Shown: positions 1 to 9,491, counted from the first letter of the stretch. The stretch is 64,000 nt of DNA from Streptomyces sp. V3I8 (GCF_030817535.1 NZ_JAUSZL010000002.1:5642001-5706000); one strand, 5' to 3'. The notes: a model not told the origin generated them from the sequence alone. Numbers and translations: made by a program.

Positions 1-1733
1 GCGAGGGGCGAGCCGCTGCTGCTGGGAGCCGCACTGACCTGGATCGCGCCGACCGTCCCGAAGGTGGTCGCGCCGTCGATGGCCGCGGCGACGACCACCT
101 TGCGGGTAGCGGGCGGCAGGGAGGCGAGATCGAGGGCGATGGTCTGTTCGGCGGGACCGCCGGTGAGGAGCCGCACGGTGCCGGCGGGGCTTTCAGGGGC
201 GCCGTAGAAGATGAGGTCCTCGTCGAAGGTGACCTGTTCGTCCTCGTCGAGGACGAAAGCGACGACGTCGATCTCGCAGTCTGCCTGCGGAGCCCAGCTG
301 GCGGTGACGTACCACTCGGGCGCGGGTCCGCCGTACGGGGTGGGCAGGTCGATGACGCCGCCCCTCGGCATCACGTGCGGTTCCTTCGGCCGGACAGCCG
401 CCGCTGCAGGGCTGGTGACGGTCGGTGAAGTGAGCCAGTCCGTGTCGTGCAGGGCGAGCTCAAGGGCGGTGATACGGCTCATGCGGCGGTCGTTCTCACC
501 GCCGGCGAGAAGGACGACGTCGGTGACGCTGGTGGACAGGTTGACCGCTGCCGATCCGCCGAGCTCGACGACGCGGGTACGAGCCGCGGCGGCATCTCTG
601 TGAACACCTCCGAGCACCAGCACCCGGCGGCCCGTCAGCGGCTTGGCCAAGGTGCCCGCCGAGTCGCCCGGTCGGTGCGGGGCGGGGACGGTTGCGCCGG
701 AGGGGGACGGCACCAGGACAGGCGCTGCCGCGGGTTCGGGCTCGGTGGCCCGACCTTCTGCCGCCGCCGGGGCCTTCACCGGCGCGATCACGGCGGAAGC
801 AGCCGTCGCCTCATGCACGATTCCGACCTGCACGTCGGCCAGCAGCTTCAGGAAGGTGTGCTCGTCGATGACCGGTACGCCCTCGGCGGCTGCGCGGCGG
901 GCCTTGGCGGACCGGGACGCCGGCTCGTTGGTGACGAGCACGCTGGTGTGCCGGCTCACGGAGGTCACCATGTTCAGTCCGACGGCAACAGCGCGCCCGA
1001 CCAGCTCCGCCCGTGCGTGGGCGGTCTCACCGGTTATCGCGATCTTCATCCCCTGCAGCAGTGGCCCGCCGGGAGTCATCCGACCGGGATTGCGATAGGC
1101 GCACGGCGTTTTGGGTGGCTTCGGTGTGAACTGCGATTCCGCCCGAGGCGGGCAGCTCACCAGTGGCAAGGGCAGGTCGAGCCGCACTGCCTCGCGCAGC
1201 GAGGCCCGCAGGATCCCGGCAAGCACCCGGGTGTCGTCCAGCGCATCGTGCGCGCGCTGCTGCGGTACGCCGTAGTGGGCGGCCAGCGTGCCCAGTTTCA
1301 TGTCGTCCGTCGGCGGATCCACCTGACGGTTCAAAGCCAAGGTGCACAGCCGCTGGGACACCGGCAGCCACATCCGGGCCCGGGCGAACTCGTAGGCCAG
1401 GAAGTCGTAGTCGAACTGAGCGTTGTGGGCGACCAGGACCCGGTCCTGGAGCATCGCTCCGATCCGCCCGGCGACCTGGTCGAAGGCAGGCGCACCCTGC
1501 AGTCGCTCGACGGTCAGCCCGTGCACCTCCACCGGTCCCGGATCGCATCCCGGGTTGAGCAGCGTGGAGAACTCCCCGGTCTGCTCGCCGTCCGGCCCGA
1601 TGGTCACCACCGCCACGGACAGCACCCGGTCCCGCCGGGCTATGAGCCCGGAAGTCTCCACGTCGACCAAGGCCCAGTCGCGGGCGTAGTCGCCCGTGGC
1701 GGGCAGGTCGAAGGAGGTGGAGGCGAGACCCAT
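1..1733 (-). CDS. DEDDh exonuclease-BRCT-TerD fusion protein (3' end beyond window)
   Basis: The ATG lies at 1733-1731 and the frame stays open to the window edge, so about 577 residues are visible and the C-terminus is missing. Residues about 20-190 are a DNA polymerase III epsilon-type 3'-5' exonuclease: D24 and E26 (ALVDVETSG), a later AHNAQFDYDF motif and the HDALDD block supply the DEDDh residues. Two BRCT-like segments follow (after PLLQGMKIAITGE and after LTGRRVLVLGG). The end is a TerD domain, seen in VVAFVLDEDEQVTFDEDLIF and TFGTVGAIQVSA. The exonuclease suggests trimming or repair of DNA ends, BRCT suggests docking to repair partners, and TerD domains are calcium-binding stress modules. 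The joint role is inferred. A purine-rich stretch lies about 28 nt upstream of the ATG, far for an RBS, so the start is moderately certain. Confidence 0.85.
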   Translation of the reverse strand, partial: MGLASTSFDLPATGDYARDWALVDVETSGLIARRDRVLSVAVVTIGPDGEQTGEFSTLLNPGCDPGPVEVHGLTVERLQGAPAFDQVAGRIGAMLQDRVLVAHNAQFDYDFLAYEFARARMWLPVSQRLCTLALNRQVDPPTDDMKLGTLAAHYGVPQQRAHDALDDTRVLAGILRASLREAVRLDLPLPLVSCPPRAESQFTPKPPKTPCAYRNPGRMTPGGPLLQGMKIAITGETAHARAELVGRAVAVGLNMVTSVSRHTSVLVTNEPASRSAKARRAAAEGVPVIDEHTFLKLLADVQVGIVHEATAASAVIAPVKAPAAAEGRATEPEPAAAPVLVPSPSGATVPAPHRPGDSAGTLAKPLTGRRVLVLGGVHRDAAAARTRVVELGGSAAVNLSTSVTDVVLLAGGENDRRMSRITALELALHDTDWLTSPTVTSPAAAAVRPKEPHVMPRGGVIDLPTPYGGPAPEWYVTASWAPQADCEIDVVAFVLDEDEQVTFDEDLIFYGAPESPAGTVRLLTGGPAEQTIALDLASLPPATRKVVVAAAIDGATTFGTVGAIQVSAAPSSSGSPL

Positions 1734-1986
1734 GGTGCCAAGGATGATCCGATATACGGCCCTCCTTCAACCTGTATGTCGTTTTGCCCTGCTCTGGAAG
1801 GGTGAACTGCCCTGCCGACCGTGGAGGGACCGCACCAAAACTTCGGGAAGTTTTCGGGAAGAACGCCCGCCAAAAGCCGGTCGGAACCGCTCTCGGCCGG
1901 ACTCCCGCACACTCCACCAGGGGGTCCATCCGGCCTTGCGTCACAGGCGTACCGCGCCTGTCATTGCTCCCCTGAACAGCAGAAAC

Positions 1987-2005
1987 GCCCTCCCGGTGGG
2001 AGGGC
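1987..2005 (-). terminator. Hairpin terminator downstream of tRNA-Arg
   Basis: The 8-bp arms gccctccc and gggagggc with a 3-nt loop lie 11 nt past the tRNA 3' end. Read on the minus strand, the hairpin is followed by GTTTCT, a short T-rich tail. Confidence 0.6.
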
Positions 2006-2015
2006 GGGGAGTGAG

Positions 2016-2088
2016 CGCCCCCGGCAGGACTCGAACCTGCGGCCAAGCGCTTAGAAGGCGCCTGCTCTATCCACTGAGCTACGGGGGC
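2016..2088 (-). tRNA. tRNA-Arg (anticodon TCT)
   Basis: A full cloverleaf reads on the minus strand. The acceptor is GCCCCCG paired with CGGGGGC plus a G discriminator. The D stem is GCTC/GAGC. The anticodon stem is GGCGC/GCGCT with loop CTTCTAA, giving anticodon TCT (reads AGA). The T arm is GCAGG-TTCGAGT-CCTGC. No CCA is encoded in the gene. AGA is a rare codon in such GC-rich genomes, so this is a low-usage tRNA. Confidence 0.96.
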
Positions 2089-2399
2089 CGGGTGTGGTGG
2101 CCTGTGATGCTGGTGCCCGGGTGCGGGCGGGGCTGTGACCTTGCCGGGGACAAGGATAGAGCTCCTGGGTCCCTGTGCTTCGCGCTTCACCTCCGTGGCT
2201 CGATGTGGAGGTTCAGTGAAGCGGTCCTGATAATCGCAGGCAGGTACGAATCGTGCATCGCTTTTGGCGTCTCGCGCCCCGGGTGTTGTGCACTCGTTAT
2301 GCCTGCGCCCCAGTCGTCCTTTAGGCCCCGTGTGTCCGATCGGCGCGCAGGCGTGCCCAAATGCTTTAGAAACCCTGCAAAATTGGGCATTCTTCACAT
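2089..2399. other. Non-coding stretch between tRNA-Arg and dynA
   Basis: I see no credible gene here. It should carry the tRNA promoter (minus strand) and the dynA promoter (plus strand). An imperfect inverted repeat pairs cttcacctcc (2185-2194) with ggagg...gtgaag (2207-2221). The last 60 bases are noticeably A/T-richer than the surroundings, as expected near a promoter. Confidence 0.5.
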
Positions 2400-4007
2400 G
2401 TGGTGACCTTGGACGTACGGCCCCAGCTGCTCGACGCACTCTCCGCCCTGCGCGACCGTGTCGCCGCCGCACGCTTCCCGCTGCCCCTGGCGGGGGCTCC
2501 ACGCGCGCGTGCCAACCGCGACGAACTGCTTGCGCAACTCGACGATTATCTCGTGCCCCGGTTGAGGGAACCCGAAGCACCTCTGCTCGCCGTGATAGGA
2601 GGATCGACCGGGGCGGGCAAGTCGACGCTGGTCAACTCCCTTGTGGGACGGCGGGTCAGTGAGGCCGGGGTGCTCCGGCCCACGACGCGTACCCCGGTGC
2701 TCGTCTGCCACCCGGAGGACCACCACTGGTTCAGCGGGATGCGCGTGCTGCCGCACCTCACGCGCGTGTGGGTGCCCCGGCAGGAGGCCGACGACGACCC
2801 CCTCCTGCCGGAGGAGGACGACACCCGCGTCCTGCGCGTCGAGACCGCCGACACCCTCCCGCGAGGGCTCGCACTCCTCGACGCGCCCGACATCGACTCC
2901 CTGGTGGCGCCCAACAGGGCACTCGCCGCCGAACTCATGTGCGCGGCGGACATCTGGGTCATGGTCACCACGGCGGCACGGTACGCCGACGCCGTGCCGT
3001 GGCACCTGCTGCGTACCGCCAAGGAGCAGGACGCCACCCTCGTCACCGTGCTCGACCGGGTGCCCCACCAGGTGGTGTCCGAGGTCTCGCGCCAGTTCGG
3101 CGCGCTCCTCGCCAAGGCGGGACTCGGCAACGTGCCGCGTTTCACCGTGCCCGAACTGCCCGAATCCGCCTGGGGCGGAGGGCTGCTTCCGGCCACGGCC
3201 GTGGCGCCGCTGCGCACCTGGCTCGCCCAGCAGGCGCAGGATCCGGGTGCCCGGCACCGGGCGATGGCGCGCACGGCGTACGGGGCGCTCGACTCGCTGA
3301 AGTCGAGGATGCCCGAGCTCGCCGGTGCGACGGCGGCCCAGTACGCGGCCGCACTGCGGCTCACCACGGCCGTCGAGGGGGCGTACGACAGCGAGTACAC
3401 GCGCCTGCGGGGCCGGCTGCAGGCCGGTGCCGTCCTCGCCGGGGGCGCGCTCAAACGGTGGCGCAGCTACCCGCTGGACTGCAGCGCCGGTGAACTGCTC
3501 GACGCGCTGGCCGAGAGTCTGGCCACCCTGCTGCTGTGCGCCGTCACCGCGGCGGACGAGCGCATCGACGAGACATGGCGGCGCGAACCCGCCGCGGACG
3601 TGCCGGGGCTGACGGACCGCGATCCGGCGCTGGAGAGCGCCGAGCACCGCATCGGCATGGCGGTACGACGCTGGCGCCGGGTCCTCGAGGAGTACGCCGA
3701 GGACGAGGTGCGCGCCCTGGAGAAGAGCGTCGCGCCGGATCCCGAGGTGGTGGCCGCGCTGGTCGCCACCGCGCTGCTGGGCGGTCGCCGGGCGCGGTCC
3801 GCGGGCGAGGGGCTCGCCGAACGGATCGGTGCGCACGGGGCGCTGCGGCTGCGGGACAAGGGCGGCCGGCTGCTCACCGACTACATCGACAAGACGCTGG
3901 ACGGCGAGCGGGAGCGGCGGCTCGCCCCGCTCGACGCCCTCGACGTACACCCGGAACCGCAGGCGGAGCTCATCGCCGCGCTGTCCGTACTGCAGAAGGA
4001 GAGGTGA
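2400..4007 (+). CDS. dynA: Dynamin-like GTPase DynA
   Basis: A bacterial dynamin-superfamily GTPase of 535 aa. The P-loop [10 protein letters not shown] is at about residues 67-76, the switch II motif reads LLDAPDID, and a TVLDRVP segment stands where G4 is expected. A helical C-terminal half lacks any clear membrane helix, fitting the soluble partner of the pair. In S. venezuelae DynA and DynB form an operon and stabilise FtsZ rings at sporulation septa. The same layout here (DynA, then membrane-bound DynB, then a sporulation SSB) supports the name. The start is GTG at 2400 or the adjacent GTG at 2403. No Shine-Dalgarno sequence is visible, so a leaderless transcript is possible. Confidence 0.82.
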   Translation: MVTLDVRPQLLDALSALRDRVAAARFPLPLAGAPRARANRDELLAQLDDYLVPRLREPEAPLLAVIGGSTGAGKSTLVNSLVGRRVSEAGVLRPTTRTPVLVCHPEDHHWFSGMRVLPHLTRVWVPRQEADDDPLLPEEDDTRVLRVETADTLPRGLALLDAPDIDSLVAPNRALAAELMCAADIWVMVTTAARYADAVPWHLLRTAKEQDATLVTVLDRVPHQVVSEVSRQFGALLAKAGLGNVPRFTVPELPESAWGGGLLPATAVAPLRTWLAQQAQDPGARHRAMARTAYGALDSLKSRMPELAGATAAQYAAALRLTTAVEGAYDSEYTRLRGRLQAGAVLAGGALKRWRSYPLDCSAGELLDALAESLATLLLCAVTAADERIDETWRREPAADVPGLTDRDPALESAEHRIGMAVRRWRRVLEEYAEDEVRALEKSVAPDPEVVAALVATALLGGRRARSAGEGLAERIGAHGALRLRDKGGRLLTDYIDKTLDGERERRLAPLDALDVHPEPQAELIAALSVLQKER

Positions 4008-4012
4008 CCGCG

Positions 4013-5953
4013 GTGACCGCCGTCACGGACCGCACGGAGCACGCCGACCAGCCGGGAGACGACGAGAGGCGAGGCGAGAGGCGAGGGGAGGGACGGGGCG
4101 AGGAGCGCCAGGAACGTCCCCGCGCCCGCGTCCGCGCCCGCAGGAAGGACGACTCCGAACGGGACCCGGGTTCTCGCGCCGGTGCGGACGGAGGCAGGGA
4201 CGACGGCGGAGGCAGGGGCGACGGAGACGGGGACGGGGAGGACGCGGCGGGGGGCTGGGACGACGGGCTGATCGCGCGGCGCGTGTCCGTCACGGCCGAA
4301 GGGCAGCCGAAGCCCGTACAGGAGACCCTCATGGAGAACAGGACGCCCGTGGCGGCCCCCCTCGCGTACGACGGACCGCTGCGGTCCCGTCTCGACGCCC
4401 TGCGCGAGCTGGTGGGCCTCTCCCGGACGCGGCTCGACAGCCGGACCCTGGCCGAGGCCGGGCGGGTCCTGGACGAGGCCGCGGCCCGGCGCAGACTCTC
4501 GGGGCAGCACACCGTCGTCGCCATCGCGGGCGCCACCGGCAGCGGGAAGTCGCAGCTCTTCAACGCGCTGGCCGGGGTGCCCATCTCGGAGACCGGGGTA
4601 CGCCGGCCGACCACCGCCGCCCCCATCGCGTGCAGCTGGAGCGACGGCGCGGCGGGTCTCATCGACCGGCTCGGCATCCCCGGGCGGCTGCGCCGCAGAC
4701 CCCTGCAGAGCGCCGAGGACGAGGCCCAGTTGCGCGGCCTCGTCCTGGTGGACCTGCCCGACCACGACTCGGCGGCCGTCCAGCACCGGGAACACGTGGA
4801 CCGGATCCTGGCGCTCGTGGACGCGGTCATCTGGGTCGTCGACCCGGAGAAGTACGCCGACGCGGTGCTCCACGAGCGCTACCTGCGCCCCATGGCGGGG
4901 CACGCGGAAGTCACCTTCGTGGTCCTCAACCAGGTCGACCGGCTGCCCGGGGAGGCCGCCGACCAGGTCCTCGACGACCTGCGGCGGCTGCTCGACGACG
5001 ACGGGATCGCGCTCGGCGAGTACGGCGAGCCGGGCGCGACCGTCCTTGCGCTGTCCGCGCTGACCGGCGAGGGCATCGGCGAACTGCGGGAGGTGCTCGG
5101 CCACTTCGTGGCGGAGCGGGGCGCCGCGGCCCGCCGGATCTCCGCCGACGTGCACGCGGCCGCGGTGCGCCTGTATCCCGTGTACGCCAACCGGCGGCAG
5201 GCCGGACTCACCGAAGAGGCCCGCGACGAGTTCGCGGACCGGCTCGCCGACGCGGTCGGGGCCACGGCGGCGGGCGAGGCGGCCGAACGCGCGTGGCGCC
5301 GCAACGCCAACCGCGCGTGCGGCACGCCCTGGCTGCGGCTGTGGCGCTGGTACCAGGACCGGCGGGAGCCCCCGACCGGGCGCCTGTCCGTACGGACGTA
5401 CACCGACGAGGAGGTCACCGCGCGCCAGCGCGTCGAACAGGCGGTGCGCACGGTGGCCGAGCAGGCGTCCGGCGGGCTGCCCGCGCCCTGGGCGCAGGCG
5501 GTGCGTGAGGCGGCCGTACGGGGCTCGCAGGGGCTGTGCGAGGCGCTGGACGAACTGGCGGTACGGGCCGGCGCTCCGACGGGCCGGCCGCCGCGGCCCA
5601 ACTGGTGGCCGGCCGCCGTACTCGCGCAGGCGTCCATGACCGTCCTCCAGGTGGTCGGCGGGCTGTGGCTGCTGGGGCAGGTCATCGGCATCATGTCGCC
5701 GAACCTCGGTGTGCCCGTGCTGCTGATGGTCATCGGCATCGTGGGCGGCCCGGGCGTCGAGTGGGCCTGCAGACTGGCGGCGAGCGGGCCCGCGCGGCGG
5801 TACGGGGCCGACGCGGAACGGCGGTTGCGGGAGGCGGCGGCGGGCTGCGGCCGGGCCCGGGTGCTCGATCCGGTGGCGGCGGAGCTGCTGCGGTACCGGG
5901 AGGTGCGGGGGCAGTTCCTGCGGGTCACGGGGGTCGAGGTCCCGACGGGGTGA
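4013..5953 (+). CDS. dynB: Membrane dynamin-like GTPase DynB
   Basis: The second dynamin-like GTPase, 646 aa. Residues 1 to about 105 are a charged, low-complexity Arg/Asp/Glu/Gly tail. The GTPase has P-loop GATGSGKSQ (about 173-181), LVDLPDHDS as G3 and NQVD as G4. Near the C-terminus two hydrophobic stretches (about residues 534-562 and 565-590) form a hairpin membrane anchor, as described for DynB, which recruits DynA to the septal membrane. GTG at 4013 was chosen because AAGGAG (3997-4002) sits about 10 nt before it; an in-frame GTG at 4004 is too close to that RBS. It follows the dynA stop by 5 nt, so the two are co-transcribed. Confidence 0.82.
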   Translation: MTAVTDRTEHADQPGDDERRGERRGEGRGEERQERPRARVRARRKDDSERDPGSRAGADGGRDDGGGRGDGDGDGEDAAGGWDDGLIARRVSVTAEGQPKPVQETLMENRTPVAAPLAYDGPLRSRLDALRELVGLSRTRLDSRTLAEAGRVLDEAAARRRLSGQHTVVAIAGATGSGKSQLFNALAGVPISETGVRRPTTAAPIACSWSDGAAGLIDRLGIPGRLRRRPLQSAEDEAQLRGLVLVDLPDHDSAAVQHREHVDRILALVDAVIWVVDPEKYADAVLHERYLRPMAGHAEVTFVVLNQVDRLPGEAADQVLDDLRRLLDDDGIALGEYGEPGATVLALSALTGEGIGELREVLGHFVAERGAAARRISADVHAAAVRLYPVYANRRQAGLTEEARDEFADRLADAVGATAAGEAAERAWRRNANRACGTPWLRLWRWYQDRREPPTGRLSVRTYTDEEVTARQRVEQAVRTVAEQASGGLPAPWAQAVREAAVRGSQGLCEALDELAVRAGAPTGRPPRPNWWPAAVLAQASMTVLQVVGGLWLLGQVIGIMSPNLGVPVLLMVIGIVGGPGVEWACRLAASGPARRYGADAERRLREAAAGCGRARVLDPVAAELLRYREVRGQFLRVTGVEVPTG

Positions 5954-5955
5954 GG

Positions 5956-6045
5956 GGGGCGCGGCCGGGAAGGGGTGCGCGGCCGGGAGGAGTGCGCGGC
6001 CGGGAGGGAGCCGAGGACGAGAGGGGGCCGAGGACGGAAGCTTTC
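5956..6045 (+). repeat. Imperfect tandem G-rich repeats after dynB
   Basis: The unit gcgcggccgggag recurs three times, then gccgaggacg recurs twice, directly after the dynB stop. There is no coding signal. It may be replication-slippage sequence. Confidence 0.6.
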
Positions 6046-6226
6046 GTTCGGGTGAGGGAGTTGTCCACAACCGGGGGGTGGCCCACAGGGCTCAGCGGGT
6101 TCGCGCCGACGGAGGCAGTCTGAGGTCGTGGCGATCACGACGTGGCCGCCACGACCGAACACACGACAGACGCAGCCGTACGGGGCGGGACGAGCCCGTG
6201 GGCTCGGGCGAGGGAGGGCTTGGGCG

Positions 6227-6751
6227 ATGAACGAGACGATGGTGTGCGTGGTGGGGAACGTGGCTACGCAGCCCGTGTTCCGGGAGACGGCGACAGGCGC
6301 GTCGGCGCGGTTCCGGCTGGCGGTCACGCAGCGGTACTGGGACCGGGAGAAGAACGCCTGGCGGGACGGGCACACCAACTTCTTCACGGTGTGGGCCAAC
6401 AGGGCGCTCGCGACGAACGTGCAGGCATCCGTGTCGCTGGGCGAACCGCTCGTGGTGCGGGGCAGGCTGAAGATCCGCTCCGAGCAGCGCGACGGGCAGT
6501 CGTGGGCGGGCGCGGACATCGAGGCGTCGTCGATCGGGCACGACCTGGCGCGCGGCACCGCGGCGTTCCGCAGGGCGCTCAGGGGTGATCAGACACCTGA
6601 GCAGATCGCGGACCAGGACCCCGGCCGGGGCTCCGGTCACGCTTCCGGGCACTCGTCGGACGCGGTGCCGAGGCCGGAGCCCGACTGGGAGACGGGACCG
6701 GCGGAACAGTCGGAACCGGCGGAACGGCGGGAACCGGTCCTGGCGATGTGA
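6227..6751 (+). CDS. ssbB: Single-stranded DNA-binding protein, sporulation type (SsbB)
   Basis: 174 aa. The N-terminal ~115 residues form an OB fold, recognisable from MVCVVGNVA, the ARFRLAVTQRYWD strand, the FFTVWA strand and PLVVRGRLK. The C-terminal tail is Pro/Glu-rich and lacks the acidic DDDIPF-type tip of housekeeping SSB. This matches the second Streptomyces SSB (SsbB), needed for chromosome segregation during sporulation. ATG 6227 was chosen because GAGGGAGGG lies about 9 nt upstream; the longer in-frame start at 6128 would add an Arg-rich, non-homologous leader. Its place after dynA-dynB groups septation and segregation functions. Confidence 0.85.
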   Translation: MNETMVCVVGNVATQPVFRETATGASARFRLAVTQRYWDREKNAWRDGHTNFFTVWANRALATNVQASVSLGEPLVVRGRLKIRSEQRDGQSWAGADIEASSIGHDLARGTAAFRRALRGDQTPEQIADQDPGRGSGHASGHSSDAVPRPEPDWETGPAEQSEPAERREPVLAM

Positions 6752-7019
6752 CGGCAGGGGCGGGTGGTTCCCCACTCCGACCGAAGTGCGGCCTGTCGGC
6801 TGGTACATGCTGAAAAGTCCCGGTGGATTTGTCGATAAGCCCAGCTCGTAACCGGTCCTGGCGATAACGATTCCGAGTCGGATCACTCATCGGATGACAT
6901 GACCGGGGAGGGAGGTGTGCCCCGTCCTTAGGATGCCGGGCATAGCTCTAGGGGCTGCTGATTCCGCTGGTGGGACCGTAACCCCCCAGGTCAACGGGTC
7001 CTGCTCGAAGGGGAAATCT

Positions 7020-8435
7020 GTGCTTTCTTCGTTCTCCGCGCCGTTCGTGCACGGGCGAGGTGCTGCTGCCGCCCGCCTGGCAGCGGTGGCGCTCGTGTCC
7101 GGGTTCGTCGCCGTGAGCGCCGCGACCACCGCCGGTGCGGCCGTCGCGGACGAACTCCCCCTGAGCCAGGGCGGCGCGACCGCCACCATAGGCGGACTGA
7201 AGGTGTCGGGGGCCGCCGTCATCCACGAGGACGGCGGTGACAAGCAGGTCTCCGCGGGGCTGTTCGAGATGTCCGTCGACAACGGCGGCACCCTGCAGAC
7301 CTACTGCGTCGACATCTACAGCCCGACGCAGAAGGACGCCAAGTACCAGGAGACCCCCTGGAGCGGTACGTCGCTGAACGGCAACCCCGACGCGGGCCGG
7401 ATCCGCTGGATCCTGCAGAACTCCTACCCGCAGGTCAACGATCTCGCCGCGCTGGCCGCGAAGGCGGGTACGAGCGGCCTCACCGAGCAGGACGCGGCGG
7501 CCGGCACGCAGGTGGCGATCTGGCGGTACTCGGACGGCGCCGACGTGGACGCCGTGGACCCGCAGGCGGAGAAGCTCGCCGACTACCTGCAGCGCAGCGC
7601 ACGCGACCTCGCTGAGCCCGAGGCGTCCCTGCGGCTGGATCCGCCCGCGGTCTCCGGCCGCCCCGGTGAACCGCTCGGCCCGGTCACCGTGCACACCGAC
7701 GCGCACGGGGTGACGGTGACGCCGCCCGCCGACGCCGCGAGCGGGGTGCGGATCGTCGACCGGGACGGCAAGGAGATCACGTCTGCGGCGGACGGCGGCG
7801 AACTGTACTTCGACGTCCCCGAGGACGCCGCGGACGGTTCGGCCGCGCTGACGGTGCAGGCATCCACCACCGTGCCGGTCGGGCGGGCCTTCGCCTCGGA
7901 GACCAGGAGCCAGACGCAGATCCTGGCCGGCTCCAGCGAGTCGACGGTCTCCGCGGCGGCGACCGCGAACTGGGCGGCCGCCGGGGCGGTACCCGCGCTG
8001 TCGGCCGAGAAGAACTGCGCGAAGGGCGGCCTGGACGTCACGGCGGTGAACGAGGGCGACGAGCCGTTCACCTACGAGCTGCTGGGCGCCGAGCACACGG
8101 TCGCGGCGGGCGAGTCGCAGACCGTGACGGTCCCGCTGCAGGAGGACCAGGCGTACGACTTCACGGCCTCGGGTCCGGGCGGGTACGAGAAGCGGTTCCA
8201 GGGCGTACTGGACTGCCGCACACAGAGCGACGAGGGCGCGGGCGAGACGACGCAGACCCTGAACGAGCCCAGCCCCGCCACGGTGGGCGGCACCACCGCC
8301 ACCACCGCCGACCTCGCGGAAACCGGCACGTCGAGCGCCACACCGGTGATAGCCGGGGTGGCGATCGGCCTGGTCGTGATCGGCGGCGCGGCAGTGCTCC
8401 TCGTCCACAAAAAGAAAACGACGACAAGTGAGTAA
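7020..8435 (+). CDS. Thioester-domain surface protein with LAETG sortase signal
   Basis: 471 aa. A Sec signal peptide with a hydrophobic core around residues 15-40 is followed by a thioester domain. Cys96 (QTYCVDIY) and Gln164 (GTQVAIWRY) are the expected internal Cys-Gln cross-link pair. A middle beta-rich region (about 200-400) leads to a Thr-rich stalk, LAETG at residues 432-436, a membrane helix and a KKK tail, the sorting signal used by class E sortases in actinobacteria. The product should be linked to peptidoglycan and may bind a surface covalently. The GTG start at 7020 has AAGGGGA about 6 nt upstream. No sortase gene lies nearby. The 268-nt upstream gap is unusually rich in short inverted repeats. 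Confidence 0.8.
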   Translation: MLSSFSAPFVHGRGAAAARLAAVALVSGFVAVSAATTAGAAVADELPLSQGGATATIGGLKVSGAAVIHEDGGDKQVSAGLFEMSVDNGGTLQTYCVDIYSPTQKDAKYQETPWSGTSLNGNPDAGRIRWILQNSYPQVNDLAALAAKAGTSGLTEQDAAAGTQVAIWRYSDGADVDAVDPQAEKLADYLQRSARDLAEPEASLRLDPPAVSGRPGEPLGPVTVHTDAHGVTVTPPADAASGVRIVDRDGKEITSAADGGELYFDVPEDAADGSAALTVQASTTVPVGRAFASETRSQTQILAGSSESTVSAAATANWAAAGAVPALSAEKNCAKGGLDVTAVNEGDEPFTYELLGAEHTVAAGESQTVTVPLQEDQAYDFTASGPGGYEKRFQGVLDCRTQSDEGAGETTQTLNEPSPATVGGTTATTADLAETGTSSATPVIAGVAIGLVVIGGAAVLLVHKKKTTTSE

Positions 8436-8551
8436 CGACCCACACACGAAGCCGGCCACGTAGGACACGGTCTCGGAGACGGATCGGTGAACGGGCAGAC
8501 CGGGCCGGAAGGGGCCGCGGCACCGCTCTGCGAAAGTCTTAGGGTGTCCGC

Positions 8552-8944
8552 ATGTTCGAGACAATCCGTTGGCGCTGCTACGCGCACGTGGCCGACCGCC
8601 GTGGTGCCGAGCGAGTGGTCGGACGCGTCGGGAAGCTGTTGCCGCACACCATCGAGATCGAAAGTTACGAGCGGTACTGGAAGTTCCCGGAGCTGGCCGA
8701 GCTGCGGTTCGTCTCTCCCCTGCGTTGCAGTACCCCGCAGGACGCACTCCTGGCCACTCTTCAGCGGGCATGGCGAGTCGCGACACCCTGGAGCCTCAGC
8801 GGCCCGGGACCAGAGGCACGTCACGAGTTCGAGGGCATCGCGTCCTCCAACGTCGGGGCCAGTTTCAATGTCGCCGGCATCGAGTGGATGGAGTTCATCA
8901 CCACTGATTGCCAAGAGGAATCCTCCGCGGACAGAGCGAGCTGA
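8552..8944 (+). CDS. Hypothetical protein, 130 aa
   Basis: I do not recognise this family. The product is a soluble 130-aa protein with no signal peptide or membrane helix, Trp/Arg-rich near the start (IRWRCYAHVADRRGAERVVG) and with a strand-like C-terminal half. It begins with ATG after a weak purine stretch. It sits between the surface-protein gene and a regulator remnant in a patch that looks accessory. Confidence 0.55.
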   Translation: MFETIRWRCYAHVADRRGAERVVGRVGKLLPHTIEIESYERYWKFPELAELRFVSPLRCSTPQDALLATLQRAWRVATPWSLSGPGPEARHEFEGIASSNVGASFNVAGIEWMEFITTDCQEESSADRAS

Positions 8945-9050
8945 CATCCACGAGTGACGTCGACAGCGTCTGACTGCGCGACAACCACGATGCGTAATCG
9001 CGAACCGCCGTGGGTGTCAGCGGACCGTCAGCGCAGGTGGCAGGCGCGGT

Positions 9051-9434
9051 GGGCCAAGCGCAGCGAGCATCCGAAGCTGCTTCTATGAGTTCCTTGCCAA
9101 CGGCAGGCCGGTGCAGTTGTCGACGAGCTGGGAGCCGTACGACCTCACTGCTGGCACGCTTGTCGTCCTTCCCGAGGGAGGACCGCACGCCGGAGCAGGT
9201 GTCGTGAACCGCATGGCCGCGATCGGGATCACCGTCGGTCATGCCGTGGAGCAGCCGGAGCCCAGGCAGGCGACCGCCGAGGAGGCGTCGCTTCTCGGTA
9301 TCCAGAAAGCCGCGCTCGTCACGCACATCCGGCGGACGTACTACAGCGATGAGGGGCGTCCTGTGGAGACGGCGGACATCGTGGTGCCTGCCGCTCACTG
9401 CGAGATCGTCTACGAGATTCCGATCAACCGGTAG
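9051..9434 (+). pseudogene. GntR-family regulator remnant (UTRA domain only)
   Basis: The frame ending at 9434 encodes the ligand-binding UTRA domain of a GntR/HutC-type regulator, with typical strings CFYEFLANGRPVQLSTSW, GGPHAGAGVVNRMAAIG and ADIVVPAAHCEIVYEIPI. No winged-helix DNA-binding domain is found upstream; the frame dissolves before about 9051. An in-frame GTG at 9111 could give a 107-aa product but would start inside the domain. I read it as a 5'-deleted pseudogene. Confidence 0.75.
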
Positions 9435-9491
9435 GACCGATGGCAGGCCGGGCCGGTCGGATCGCTGTTCTGCGTGACTCGGACTTCGGAC

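Noticed and set aside
1027..2580. Long minus-strand reading frame across the exonuclease gene, tRNA and intergenic region
   Set aside because: It runs through the tRNA gene and is Arg/Pro-rich antisense of high-GC DNA; the real gene there is the exonuclease fusion in another frame.
6852..7019. Possible riboswitch before the thioester-protein gene
   Set aside because: Several short pairings (ggaccgt with acgggtcc) exist, but the sequence does not match a riboswitch class that I can identify.
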